DNA of 64,000 bases from the NCBI RefSeq assembly GCF_038618305.1, contig NZ_CP152017.1, positions 659,501 through 723,500 on the forward strand, written 5' to 3'. Shown one piece after another: positions 7,437 through 15,665 of the stretch (the first letter of the stretch is position 1; each line of letters starts with the position of its first letter). A model generated the notes under the pieces. That model was not told where the DNA came from. It saw only the letters and a program-made list of their open reading frames with translations, and did no database searches. The stretch comes from Sporosarcina sp. FSL K6-2383 (lineage in GTDB: Bacteria; Bacillota; Bacilli; Bacillales_A; Planococcaceae). The position numbers were made by a program, and so were the translations under genes.

Positions 7437-8615
7437 TTGTTTATTGGTAAAAGTTTAACCAATATCCGTATTTTGAATGATTTGAGTAGGGGTCAATTAG
7501 CAGAGAAAATCGGCGTAACTGAACAGGCTATTTGGCAATATGAAAATGGATACACGTCCCCTAAATTAGAAGTTGTGAATAAAATGAAGCTGACTTTTAA
7601 GGTGAAAGCTTCATATTTTTATCGTGTAGATTTATTGGATAAGGTTGAATTTGAGAATATACAACTTCAACATATAGCGTATCGTTCTGAAACAATAAAT
7701 TCTTTGAGTAAAACGCAAAGTGAATTAATGCATATTCGATTTTTAGATGAATTTATAAAAAAAATTGAATCCAAAATAAGTTATCCATCCAATTTATTGT
7801 TGCAATTACGCAAAGAGACGCTTGAATATTTCCGACAAAACCCAAATGTTGATCGGGAAACCCAAATTAAATGCATAGCTGACTTAGCGCGCCAAACAAT
7901 CGGATTACCCGAAAATTCCAACCAAAACCTTCTTTTTTTATTGGAGAAAGCCGGTGCTTTCATTTTTGAGAAAGAAATTGGGGAAACCATTGATGCTTAC
8001 AGTCTTTGGACGGAAGACGATAGACCTTATATTATGTTGGGAACGATTAAAAAGTCGGCTGCTAGAAGGAACTTTGATCTGGCACATGAATTAGGTCATT
8101 TATTATTGCACTATAAAGTTGAATTCAACATGCAAGATAGAAAATCCTATAGAACTTTGGAGGATGAGGCATATAGTTTTGCTTCTGAATTTCTATTGCC
8201 TGAAGAATTTAAAAAAGATTGTGAAGGAATCGCTAAAGTTTCAAATCCCGACTCGTATATCGATATCAAACAAAAATGGGAAGTTTCGTTACAGGCCATT
8301 GCAATGAAAGCGTATAAATTGGGTCTAATGGAATATCAACAGTATCGTTATTTCTTCATGTCCATTAACAAAAAGGGATACAAAACGCAGGAACCACTTG
8401 ATGACAAGCTTTCAATTAGCCATCCGATGAAGATAAAAAGTATACTACAGCTTCTTTTTGAAAAAGAGCTTTATTCTGTATCCAGTTTAATGGAGGATTT
8501 AAAAGTAGACCAAGAATTTCTAACGATATTAACGGGTATAGAAAAGGAGTTTTTTGATAAATATCGTCAAAATGAACAAAAAGTCTTTACGACTAGTGAG
8601 CTGATTTTTAAATAA
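7437..8615 (+). CDS. XRE helix-turn-helix / ImmA-IrrE metallopeptidase fusion
   Basis: 392 residues. Residues 1-60 are an XRE/Cro HTH (LTNIRILNDLSRGQLAEKIGVTEQ, then IWQYENGYTSPKLEVV). The middle and C-terminal half is an ImmA/IrrE (COG2856) zinc peptidase with AHELGHLLLH; the HExxH falls near residues 217-221, and the family's downstream EDEAYSFASEFLLP supplies the third ligand region. TTG start with AGAGGTG 6 bases upstream. ImmA cleaves a phage-type repressor, IrrE/PprI cleaves DdrO after DNA damage, and fused forms act as self-controlled regulators in toxin-antitoxin-like loci. Co-oriented with the unknown gene 25 bases upstream, so probably one operon. Confidence 0.85.
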   Translation: MFIGKSLTNIRILNDLSRGQLAEKIGVTEQAIWQYENGYTSPKLEVVNKMKLTFKVKASYFYRVDLLDKVEFENIQLQHIAYRSETINSLSKTQSELMHIRFLDEFIKKIESKISYPSNLLLQLRKETLEYFRQNPNVDRETQIKCIADLARQTIGLPENSNQNLLFLLEKAGAFIFEKEIGETIDAYSLWTEDDRPYIMLGTIKKSAARRNFDLAHELGHLLLHYKVEFNMQDRKSYRTLEDEAYSFASEFLLPEEFKKDCEGIAKVSNPDSYIDIKQKWEVSLQAIAMKAYKLGLMEYQQYRYFFMSINKKGYKTQEPLDDKLSISHPMKIKSILQLLFEKELYSVSSLMEDLKVDQEFLTILTGIEKEFFDKYRQNEQKVFTTSELIFK

Positions 8616-8725
8616 TAAAAACCGTGGTGATAGTTACTCACTTAATCAGCGGGAATATATTTTAAATAAAACCCAATATATGTCGATATAGAGAAGTAAG
8701 AAGTTGAAAAGGACGGTGTTGGGAA

Positions 8726-9451
8726 ATGAAAGTGTTTAGTGGATTAAAAGTAAGTCTAGTCACAAAAACTTTTTCACCACATATCAGCCATAAAGCGAAT
8801 GATGAAAACGCAGAGAAATCTGGCAAAAGAGATTCTATTATCATTAGTGATGAAGCACGAGCGCGATTAGGGAATTGGCGGGAAAGATCTGCCAACATGA
8901 TTGAAAGCTTATTGGAAAAACGCCAAAAAGTTCAAGAGGCGAAAAGTAATTTGGTAGAACGTACATTGGAAGCTGGAGAAGAACTTTCTACGATTAAGGA
9001 GCAGTTGGGAGCATTCGACGAACAAATTGCTGAAATCGAAGGACAAATGGCAGCAATAGAAGCACAGAAACGCGAGAGAGAACAGCGTGAACAAGAAGAA
9101 AAACAACAAGCTGCTGCCAAAACACAAGAGAAATCTGAAGCTGTCCAATTGACATCCCTTCTTCAATCCGTCCAATCCCTTGATCAACTTAGCGCATTAC
9201 AACAAGTGAAAGTACCTATCGAAAATGCGCATCGTCGCCTCAAAACAGAAATGGAAAATGACTTGGGACGCGGGACATTTATGGAGAGTAAGGCAAAGAA
9301 AATTGAAGAACTTGCGGGGCGTATACGGAGCCTCGATAGCGAAATGAACAACCAAATTAGAAAAGCGAAAGAATCTTCTACCGAAATGAATGAGAATGTT
9401 TCTACCAAGGAAGAAAGGGAAGAGTTAGTAAGTGAATCGCTTGAGAACTAG
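8726..9451 (+). CDS. Coiled-coil protein of unknown function
   Basis: 241 residues; not recognised. The start has AAAGGACGGTG about 9-14 bases upstream. After a short N-terminus (KVFSGLKVSLVTKTF) comes RDSIIISDEARARL, a DSxxISxEA-type motif also seen in FlgM-like and other small Bacillus proteins. Then a long charged coiled coil occupies roughly residues 50-125, very rich in Glu, Gln and Lys (KREREQREQEEKQQ), followed by a shorter helical tail. No membrane segment or signal peptide. A strong terminator follows, so it is a single-gene unit or the last gene of the ImmA unit. A scaffold or regulator role is possible but not supported further. Confidence 0.65.
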   Translation: MKVFSGLKVSLVTKTFSPHISHKANDENAEKSGKRDSIIISDEARARLGNWRERSANMIESLLEKRQKVQEAKSNLVERTLEAGEELSTIKEQLGAFDEQIAEIEGQMAAIEAQKREREQREQEEKQQAAAKTQEKSEAVQLTSLLQSVQSLDQLSALQQVKVPIENAHRRLKTEMENDLGRGTFMESKAKKIEELAGRIRSLDSEMNNQIRKAKESSTEMNENVSTKEEREELVSESLEN

Positions 9452-9461
9452 ATAACGTATT

Positions 9462-9505
9462 AAGGTGCCAGTCTCTTGTTTGTTAGAGAGATTGGCACCT
9501 TTTTG
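9462..9505 (+). terminator. Rho-independent terminator
   Basis: AAGGTGCCA-g-TCTCT pairs with AGAGA-t-TGGCACCTT, followed by TTTTTGG. It lies just after the coiled-coil gene and before the convergent hydrolase. Confidence 0.85.
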
Positions 9506-9516
9506 GTTAATCAGTT

Positions 9517-10263
9517 CTAATTTAAGCTATCTAAAGTTTCTATAATATATTTTGATGTTTCCATCATCTGCTGTATATTTGTTAACGAAGATTTACCATC
9601 ACCTTTTTGGTGACCATAATCTCCAAAACCTCCATGATTTCCACCTGTTATTTCTATAAATTCTGAGTCGCCTGGCATAATATTTTTAGCCTCTTTTACT
9701 TTGTTTAAATCTGCAACTTTATCATTTTCTCCCCATAATGATAAGACTTTTATTGGTGTATTGTTAAGATCCGTTTTACTTTGGGGATAGGAAGCTAACA
9801 ATACTAACCCTTTTATTTCTTCATTTTCAAGTGCATAATCTGCTGCCATAACTCCCCCTAAAGAATGCCCGCCTATCACCCAAGTATCAATATCTTTCTG
9901 CTCACTAATTATATAATCTGCTCGATTAGGCGATAAAATGGCTAAGTTAAAGTTCATTTTAGCAATAATAACGGTATAGCCATTGGAGGCAATCTCTTTC
10001 GCTAAAGTGGCATATGCTGAAGCTTCTACCTTGGCGCCTGGATAGAAAATAAACCCTATATTTTTAGCGTCGGATACGGGTTCAAATAGAATATCTCCGT
10101 TATCTTCAACTGTAACTAAAGAGTCAGATTTCAAACTATCCAAAGCTAATGAACTAGCTTTATAGTATGAACTTACATACATAAAAAATGCCGCCACTAA
10201 TAGGATTAGAAAAATTGCGATTCCAGTAAAGATTTTAACCTTCCATGATTTCTTTTGTTTCAT
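9517..10263 (-). CDS. Membrane-anchored alpha/beta hydrolase
   Basis: 248 residues. Residues 1-10 are basic and 11-31 form one hydrophobic anchor (IFTGIAIFLILLVAAFFMYV) without a lipobox or clear cleavage site, so the catalytic domain probably faces outside. The alpha/beta hydrolase fold shows the nucleophile elbow GGHSLGG (Ser), Asp in WGENDKVAD and His in GGNHGGFGDYG, a complete triad of the dienelactone hydrolase-like type. It resembles small exported Firmicutes hydrolases of unknown substrate. SD GGAGG about 10 bases before ATG. It sits inside the segment bracketed by the two S66/yqeY copies. Confidence 0.8.
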   Translation of the reverse strand: MKQKKSWKVKIFTGIAIFLILLVAAFFMYVSSYYKASSLALDSLKSDSLVTVEDNGDILFEPVSDAKNIGFIFYPGAKVEASAYATLAKEIASNGYTVIIAKMNFNLAILSPNRADYIISEQKDIDTWVIGGHSLGGVMAADYALENEEIKGLVLLASYPQSKTDLNNTPIKVLSLWGENDKVADLNKVKEAKNIMPGDSEFIEITGGNHGGFGDYGHQKGDGKSSLTNIQQMMETSKYIIETLDSLN

Positions 10264-10316
10264 TTACTTACTGCCTCCAATCATGAATATTTGCACATTT
10301 ATCGCCTTCCATTAAT

Positions 10317-10352
10317 GGTTAAAAGTATAAAATAGGTACCTGTGAAAAGCAA
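10317..10352. repeat. Truncated third copy of the yqeY upstream repeat
   Basis: GTTAAAAGTATAAAA...TGTGAAAAGCAAC matches the repeats at 6341 and 12052 at about 31 of 36 positions, but here no yqeY follows. It lies between the hydrolase and S66 copy 2 and probably marks a recombination junction. Confidence 0.6.
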
Positions 10353-10383
10353 CCTGTATAATTCAATATACTTATTTCTGTAT

Positions 10384-10489
10384 TTATCCATTATAATTAG
10401 ATTTATTAACTTTTTGAACTAATGATTTTGAAATAACGTGGTGCCAAGATAGCGCCGAATTAGTTCAAGTGATGAGGGGGGGCTTTACG
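10384..10489 (+). promoter_or_regulatory. Leader/promoter of S66 peptidase copy 2
   Basis: CCATTATAATTAGATT (TATAAT at 10392-10397) and the GTGCCAAGAT...CGAATTAG...GATGAGGGGGGGCTTTACG block match the copy 1 leader. Conservation of both blocks, while the sequence between them has diverged, suggests functional sites. Confidence 0.45.
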
Positions 10490-11521
10490 ATGTTAATGAA
10501 ACCAAAAGCACTAAAAGCGGGAGATAAAGTAGCGACGATTAGTTTATCTTGGGGTGGAGCTGGAGAACCAGAATTGAAATGGCGCTATGAACAAGGGATT
10601 GAGAGGCTCAGAACTGTTTTTCATTTGGAGGTTGTTGCAATGCCCAATAGTTTAAAAGGATCTGATTTTTTATATGACAATCCCAAAGCACGTGCGGAAG
10701 ATTTAATGAATGCATTCAAAGACCCTTCGATTAAAGGAATCATTTCAAATATTGGAGGGAGCGAGAGCGTTCGTCTGTTACCCTATATCGATTTTGATGT
10801 AATTCGTGATAATCCTAAAATATTTATCGGTTATTCGGACTCTACGATTACACATTTGTTTTGCCATAAAGCAGGGATTACATCCTTTTATGGACCCTCG
10901 ATTTTGGTAGACTTCGCTGAAAATGTGGAGATGCATCCGTATACAGTGGAAGCGTTGAGAAAAACTCTTTTTGCAAATGATGTAATAGGCGAAGTAAAGC
11001 CTGCCACAGAATGGACGAGTGAGCGCGTAGAATGGATTATTGAAAATAAAAATAGACAAAGAACAATGAATCCGAATAATGGATATGAACTGCTGCAAGG
11101 TACAGGAGTTGCTCAGGGTAGATTAATCGGAGGATGTATAGAAGTACTAGAGTTTGCGAAAGGAACATCACTTTGGCCGAACGAATCGTATTGGGAAGAC
11201 AGTATCTTATTTTTTGAAACGTCAGAAGAGAAACCTGAGCCAAGCCAAGTCGAATATTGGTTGAGAAACTATGGCTCGCAAGGCATTTTACAAAAGGCTA
11301 AGGGTATTGTATTTGGTAAGCCTCTTAAGGAAAAATATTATGAGGAATACAAAGAGTCTATCGTAAAAATTATGAAGGAATTAGATCTAACTTCGCTACC
11401 TATTCTTTATAATTTGAACTTTGGTCATACAGAGCCCAAGTTTGTACTACCGTATGGAGCAATGGCTGAAATAAATTGTGAAAATGCTACATTTTCTATT
11501 TTGGAAAGTGGCGTGGAGTAA
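10490..11521 (+). CDS. S66 family LD-carboxypeptidase / MccF-like peptidase, copy 2
   Basis: 343 residues, same length as copy 1 with no gaps. Ser116 (GYSDS), Glu243 (LFFETSEE) and His313 (FGHTEPK) are all retained, so both copies should be active. Substitutions are conservative and spread out, for example R27P, D92E, A149P, M169K and T248K relative to copy 1. The start is ATG at 10490, 8 bases after GAGGGGGGGC; earlier in-frame GTG and ATG codons lie upstream of that site. The gene has its own promoter-like leader. Two close S66 paralogues could give dosage or slightly different specificity, either in murein recycling or in resistance to aminoacyl-nucleotide antibiotics. Confidence 0.85.
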   Translation: MLMKPKALKAGDKVATISLSWGGAGEPELKWRYEQGIERLRTVFHLEVVAMPNSLKGSDFLYDNPKARAEDLMNAFKDPSIKGIISNIGGSESVRLLPYIDFDVIRDNPKIFIGYSDSTITHLFCHKAGITSFYGPSILVDFAENVEMHPYTVEALRKTLFANDVIGEVKPATEWTSERVEWIIENKNRQRTMNPNNGYELLQGTGVAQGRLIGGCIEVLEFAKGTSLWPNESYWEDSILFFETSEEKPEPSQVEYWLRNYGSQGILQKAKGIVFGKPLKEKYYEEYKESIVKIMKELDLTSLPILYNLNFGHTEPKFVLPYGAMAEINCENATFSILESGVE

Positions 11522-11551
11522 TATATTTGAGCGACAGTGATGGAAAGAAAT

Positions 11552-11597
11552 ATGGGGTTCCTATGCGAGAAGCAATTATGTCGCACAGGAACCCCAT
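11552..11597. terminator. Bidirectional hairpin, copy 2
   Basis: ATGGGGTTCCT pairs with AGGAACCCCAT, then GCGA with TCGC, with a 12-base loop. It is the counterpart of 5838-5883, with a T-A pair changed to C-G. Confidence 0.7.
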
Positions 11598-11604
11598 ATT
11601 AAAA

Positions 11605-12030
11605 TTAAATTAAACTTTTCACTGCTTTCGACATCGTTCCGCCGTCTGTTTTACCGGCAAGTAATGGTTTTGCGATTTTCATAGCATCACCCATGTTCAT
11701 GCCTTTAGTAATTCCTGCTTCTGTCAATATCGCTATGATTTCGTCCTCGCTAAGTTGTGCAGGTAAGAATTTTTTGAGAAGCACCAATTTTGCTTCTTCT
11801 TGTTCAATTAAGTCCTCACGCTGTGCCGTTTGTGCACCTTCCAGCGCCTGATGGGTCTGTTTGATTTCGCGGTTGACGATGGCAACTTCCTCTTCAGCTG
11901 AAAGAGCAGCACCTTTTTCCTTTTCCGCGCTATCCAATCCTGCTTTCAATAATGTTAGCACACCTTTTGAGAGCACGTCTTTTTCTCTCATAGCATTTTT
12001 TAAATGTTCGAATACGGTTGTCTTTAACAT
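11605..12030 (-). CDS. yqeY: GatB/YqeY domain protein, copy 2
   Basis: 141 residues, about 93% identical to the protein at 5892-6317; differences cluster in EDEIIAILTEAGI near residues 95-105. Start ATG at 12030, with GGAGGAG 8 bases upstream as in copy 1. Both conserved family motifs are intact (FLPAQLS and MGDAMKIAKPLLAGKTDGG). It is convergent with S66 copy 2 across a shared hairpin. Most Firmicutes genomes carry a single yqeY near rpsU, so two copies beside a peptidase gene are unusual; whether a third exists at rpsU cannot be seen here. Confidence 0.88.
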   Translation of the reverse strand: MLKTTVFEHLKNAMREKDVLSKGVLTLLKAGLDSAEKEKGAALSAEEEVAIVNREIKQTHQALEGAQTAQREDLIEQEEAKLVLLKKFLPAQLSEDEIIAILTEAGITKGMNMGDAMKIAKPLLAGKTDGGTMSKAVKSLI

Positions 12031-12049
12031 GTTCGGATCTCCTCCCATT

Positions 12050-12102
12050 AGTGGTTAATAGTATAAAAGAGCTGTATGTGAAAAGCAACAAATGACGATT
12101 GG
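12050..12102. repeat. yqeY upstream repeat, copy 3
   Basis: GTTAATAGTATAAAAGAGCT and GTGAAAAGCAACAAATGACG match 6341-6390 closely. It lies immediately upstream of yqeY copy 2. Confidence 0.7.
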
Positions 12103-12203
12103 ATGTGTCTGTGGATATCTGAATTCATAATTAGATGATGCCTCACATAAATAATACTGTATCTTAAGGAATTAACTTGTAGGTATAGGAGGCGGGAATC
12201 GTT

Positions 12204-13586
12204 ATGAGGGAAAACAATGGAGAAGAATTAGACTCTTCAACGGATGTAAACAGAAATATATCAAACATATGGGCTCATGAAATGCATTCACAAACTGTAG
12301 GTGAAAGAGGTCCTGTATTGGAGCAGGATACTATTTTGCATGAAACTTTGGAGAGCTTTGTCTATACAAAAATTTTAGAAAGACCCGTGCATGTGAAGGG
12401 CTTTGGTGCTTTCGGATACTTTGAGACCGTGCATTCGATGGCAAAATACACAAAGCTTAGCTTTTTACAAAATCCTGGACAGCAGGTTCCCGTCACGGTT
12501 AGGTTTTCGCTTGCCGTAAGCAATAAAGGCACCCCAGATACTTCCCGAAATGTGCGTGGCTTTTCTACTAAGTTTTACACTGAAGAGGGCGTTTTTGATT
12601 TAGTTTGCAATCATATTCCGATATTTTTAATACGGGATGCTATACGTTTTCCAGTGGCTATTCAGGCTCTTTTACCCTCACCGCTAAATAACTTGATGGA
12701 TCCCGAACGGTTTTGGAGCTTCGTAGCTAGAGCGCCAGAATCCACCCATTTTGTAGTTAGGCTTTACTCCGATGCAGGAACAGTAAAAAGCTTTCGGCAT
12801 ATGCCGGGGCATAGTGTAAACACCTACGTTTGGAGGAATGCACAGGGCGTTCGGAGTTATGTTAAATATCACTGGATTCCTGGCGCTGGCGAGCAGTATA
12901 TAGACAGTCAGGAAGCCGCTCGATGGAATGGAGAGAATCCGGATATTGCAGGTCAGGATTTATATGATGCACTAGCGGAGGGTAAGCCTGTTGTCTATGG
13001 GCTTTATGTGCAGCTGATGAATCCAAAAGACGAAGCTACTCTTTCTTATGATCCATTGGATGATACAAAAGTTTGGGATGAATGGCAGTACCCTCTTATA
13101 CCAGTTGGCCGCATGATCTTGAACAGAAATCCGGATAATTATATGGAACAAGTGGAGAAAGTGGCGTTTTCACCGTCCAATCTTTTGGAGGGGGTCGAAT
13201 TATCGGATGATAAGATGTTGCAGGGACGCGCTAATATTTACTGGGATTCCCAGCGTCGACGGCTAGGACCCGATTTCCGCAAAATACTAATCAATCACCA
13301 GCAAGATTGGTCGCCATCTTCTCTTGTGACAAGCGGCAATGGCAGATATGTGGAGGGGCATCTTGTACGATCCGATTTGCCCAAACAGGATGACTTTACA
13401 CAGGCCGGACAATTTTATCAAGCTCTTCCCGCTGAGCAACAAGACCATCTAGTCAATAATCTGGCTACCGATCTTGCCGGTATATCTCATGAAACGAGAC
13501 GTGTTGTTTTGACATATCTGTACAATGCATCACCGGAAATGGGGGAGCGGGTTGCCCGGGGGATCGACATGCAGATGAAGGGTTAA
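12204..13586 (+). CDS. Monofunctional heme catalase
   Basis: 460 residues, slightly shorter than usual small-subunit catalases. It disproportionates hydrogen peroxide in the cytoplasm. Key residues are visible: His63 in PVHVKGFGAFGYFE, Asn136 in FDLVCNHIPIFLIRD, and the proximal heme ligand Tyr346 with Arg342 in GRANIYWDSQRRRLGP. Several usually invariant neighbours differ (GNN to CNH; SYPDTH to IYWDSQ), placing it in a divergent clade. The N-terminus replaces the common TTNQG motif with an acidic leader. SD AGGAGG is about 10 bases before ATG. No PerR-type site was clearly identified upstream. It is probably monocistronic. Confidence 0.9.
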   Translation: MRENNGEELDSSTDVNRNISNIWAHEMHSQTVGERGPVLEQDTILHETLESFVYTKILERPVHVKGFGAFGYFETVHSMAKYTKLSFLQNPGQQVPVTVRFSLAVSNKGTPDTSRNVRGFSTKFYTEEGVFDLVCNHIPIFLIRDAIRFPVAIQALLPSPLNNLMDPERFWSFVARAPESTHFVVRLYSDAGTVKSFRHMPGHSVNTYVWRNAQGVRSYVKYHWIPGAGEQYIDSQEAARWNGENPDIAGQDLYDALAEGKPVVYGLYVQLMNPKDEATLSYDPLDDTKVWDEWQYPLIPVGRMILNRNPDNYMEQVEKVAFSPSNLLEGVELSDDKMLQGRANIYWDSQRRRLGPDFRKILINHQQDWSPSSLVTSGNGRYVEGHLVRSDLPKQDDFTQAGQFYQALPAEQQDHLVNNLATDLAGISHETRRVVLTYLYNASPEMGERVARGIDMQMKG

Positions 13587-13871
13587 TTTCGTGGTCTGGA
13601 AATCGGGGAAGTTTTATAAATAGTGCTCAGCCTCATAAAGAATTGAGTTCAATGTTTATAATAAAAATTGCAATTAGAAAAAGTCGCTCAACCATCGCTT
13701 GGTCAGAGGGCTATTTTCTTTTGTCGTTGCATTAAACTTCTTAGATATAGCTACTAATGTGCTTTTCTATAACAATCGTTAGCATTTACCATTATTACTT
13801 TGGGAGAAATAAAAGGAAACGGTCCCTTGTTTGTTGAATGTATCCTTATAAGGATCTTGGAGGTTTTGAAT

Positions 13872-14618
13872 ATGGGCGTTGATGCATTAATACTTAATAA
13901 AAAAAGTTGGGATGAGGTTGCTCCTCGATTTTTCGGGCGCAATCCTCTTCCAGAGTATGGACCGCTTGCTCCTCGGGAAGAGAATTTGAATTTATTGGGC
14001 AATGTGGCGGGCTCCAAAGTGTTAGATATCGGTTGTGGTAGCGGTCATTCATTGCAATATATGGACCAACAGTATGCTGAAGAGCTTTGGGGAGTGGATC
14101 TTTCGAAGACACAGATTGAAACGGCCAGAGGGCTACTGAATTCGTGCAAATCACCTGTCCAGTTATTCGAATCACCTATGGAGAAAAATCCAGGTTTGCC
14201 CAATGATTACTTTGATATTGTCTACTCGATTTATGCGTTAGGCTGGACAACTGATCTTTATCAAACGATTGGAAACATCCACCAATATTTGAAACCAGGC
14301 GGCATTTTCGTTTTCAGTTGGGAACATCCGTTATTCAGCCGGACCGAACTTACAGAGAGCGGGCTTCGCTTCCATAAATCCTATCATGAAGAAGGTTCTT
14401 ATTACCATGAAGCTTGGCATGAACCGGTGATCATGCAGCAGTACAAAGTGAGTACATATATCAATACACTAATCGAATGTGGATTCCAAATTGAGAAGGT
14501 CATCGAGGAGGTTTCTTTGTCAGAGGAAGATAGGGAAAGGCACACGAATCGATGGTATTCCTACGAAAAAGCGAAGATGATGCCGACAACGTTGATCATA
14601 AAGAGTAAAAAATGTTAG
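13872..14618 (+). CDS. Class I SAM-dependent methyltransferase
   Basis: About 248 residues. The SAM-binding glycine loop VLDIGCGSGHSLQYM (residues about 53-67) and the acidic residue in WGVDLSK that contacts the ribose are clear; FDIVYSIYALGW is motif II/III of the UbiE/Methyltransf_11 type. ATG at 13872 is preferred because TTGGAGG lies 9 bases upstream; in-frame codons back to 13800 lack a site. Substrate unknown. The preceding gap 13587-13871 holds no gene I can support. Nudix and GNAT genes follow on the same strand but with their own spacers. Confidence 0.85.
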   Translation: MGVDALILNKKSWDEVAPRFFGRNPLPEYGPLAPREENLNLLGNVAGSKVLDIGCGSGHSLQYMDQQYAEELWGVDLSKTQIETARGLLNSCKSPVQLFESPMEKNPGLPNDYFDIVYSIYALGWTTDLYQTIGNIHQYLKPGGIFVFSWEHPLFSRTELTESGLRFHKSYHEEGSYYHEAWHEPVIMQQYKVSTYINTLIECGFQIEKVIEEVSLSEEDRERHTNRWYSYEKAKMMPTTLIIKSKKC

Positions 14619-14658
14619 CAGTGGGCTTTACTACAGGTTTGTGGGGAAAGAGAAAGCT

Positions 14659-15087
14659 ATGACTAGAGTTAAAGAAAGTATTGAGTGTTGGATATTCAAT
14701 CGGGTAACTCAAAAGGTTTTGTTATTGCATGTACCTATTTCAAAAGATTCGAGTGTACCATTTTGGCAACCTATAACAGGCGGCATTGAGAAGAATGAGT
14801 CTCCGCTAAAAGCTTGTAGTAGAGAAGTCGTTGAAGAAACTGGTTTGATTATAAATGAGCAAGATTTAATAGGTTGGCAAGGAGCAATACGTATAAACAC
14901 ACCGACTTTAAACATAAAAAAGAGTCTGTTTTTAGGAATAATTAATGATAGCGAGGTAATTATTTCAGAGGAACATGATGAATATAAATGGGTTTCACCC
15001 AAAAATATTTCAAGCAGTTTATATTGGGATAGCAATAGGGAAACTTGGGAAAAGATACAGACATTAATTCAAAGTGAATATATGTAG
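14659..15087 (+). CDS. Nudix hydrolase
   Basis: About 142 residues. It has a perfect Nudix box (G-x5-E-x7-RE-U-xEE-x-G-U) in GGIEKNESPLKACSREVV followed by EETGL, binding Mg2+ for pyrophosphate hydrolysis of nucleoside diphosphate-X compounds. ATG at 14659 is chosen with GGGGAAAGAG upstream; GTG at 14641 is possible but worse placed. The N-terminal SIECWIFNRVTQKVLLLHV and EEHDEYKWVSPKNIS are typical of MutT/dihydroneopterin-triphosphate pyrophosphatase-like enzymes. Exact substrate unknown. Confidence 0.85.
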   Translation: MTRVKESIECWIFNRVTQKVLLLHVPISKDSSVPFWQPITGGIEKNESPLKACSREVVEETGLIINEQDLIGWQGAIRINTPTLNIKKSLFLGIINDSEVIISEEHDEYKWVSPKNISSSLYWDSNRETWEKIQTLIQSEYM

Positions 15088-15191
15088 TGCTAGTCTTACA
15101 ATTGGAACGCTTGGGGGTTATATTTTTGTTACTTTACTTTTGATAGATATCGTCTCTTTAAAGTTACTATAATTGAGGAGTTGATATAGTT

Positions 15192-15596
15192 ATGATATAC
15201 CAAAACGAACTCGATGGAATTTCTGCTGATATGCTAAAAGGTTTTTTTGTAGATTGGCCCAATCAGCCAAATCCAGAAACGCACTTAAAACTGTTAAAGA
15301 ACAGTAGCAAAGCGATTATTGCGGTGGATGATAAGTCTAATCAAGTAGTTGGATTTATCACAGCGATTAGTGATGGTGTTTTATCTGCTTACATTCCATT
15401 GCTTGAGGTTTTACCGGCATATAAAAATAAAGGTATTGGCAAAGGATTAGTACAGCGAATGTTGAAAGAACTGGATGACATCTATATGATTGATGTATGT
15501 TGTGATGATGACCTAGTTCCTTATTATGACAAGCTCGGTATGTTGCGGACAAATGGTATGATTTTGCGGAACTATCATAGGCAATCTGGAAGTTGA
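15192..15596 (+). CDS. GNAT family N-acetyltransferase
   Basis: 134 residues. The acetyl-CoA binding signature is LLEVLPAYKNKGIGKGLVQRM (V-P-x-Y-x-x-x-G-I-G), preceded by VVGFITAISDG, the beta-strand of the fold, and followed by DVCCDDDLVPYYDKLGM, which corresponds to motif B with the catalytic-region Tyr. SD GAGGAG is about 11 bases before ATG. Single-domain GNAT enzymes acetylate amines on small molecules or proteins; the substrate is unknown. A strong bidirectional terminator follows. Confidence 0.85.
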   Translation: MIYQNELDGISADMLKGFFVDWPNQPNPETHLKLLKNSSKAIIAVDDKSNQVVGFITAISDGVLSAYIPLLEVLPAYKNKGIGKGLVQRMLKELDDIYMIDVCCDDDLVPYYDKLGMLRTNGMILRNYHRQSGS

Positions 15597-15613
15597 AAAG
15601 ACAGCTATAAATT

Positions 15614-15648
15614 AAAAAACGCTTGCGAGTTTATGCAAGCGTTTTTTA
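15614..15648. terminator. Bidirectional terminator
   Basis: AAAAAACGCTTGC pairs with GCAAGCGTTTTTT around an 8-base loop, giving A/T runs on both sides between the convergent GNAT and luciferase-like genes. Confidence 0.88.
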
Positions 15649-15665
15649 ATTTATAGTGTCACCCT

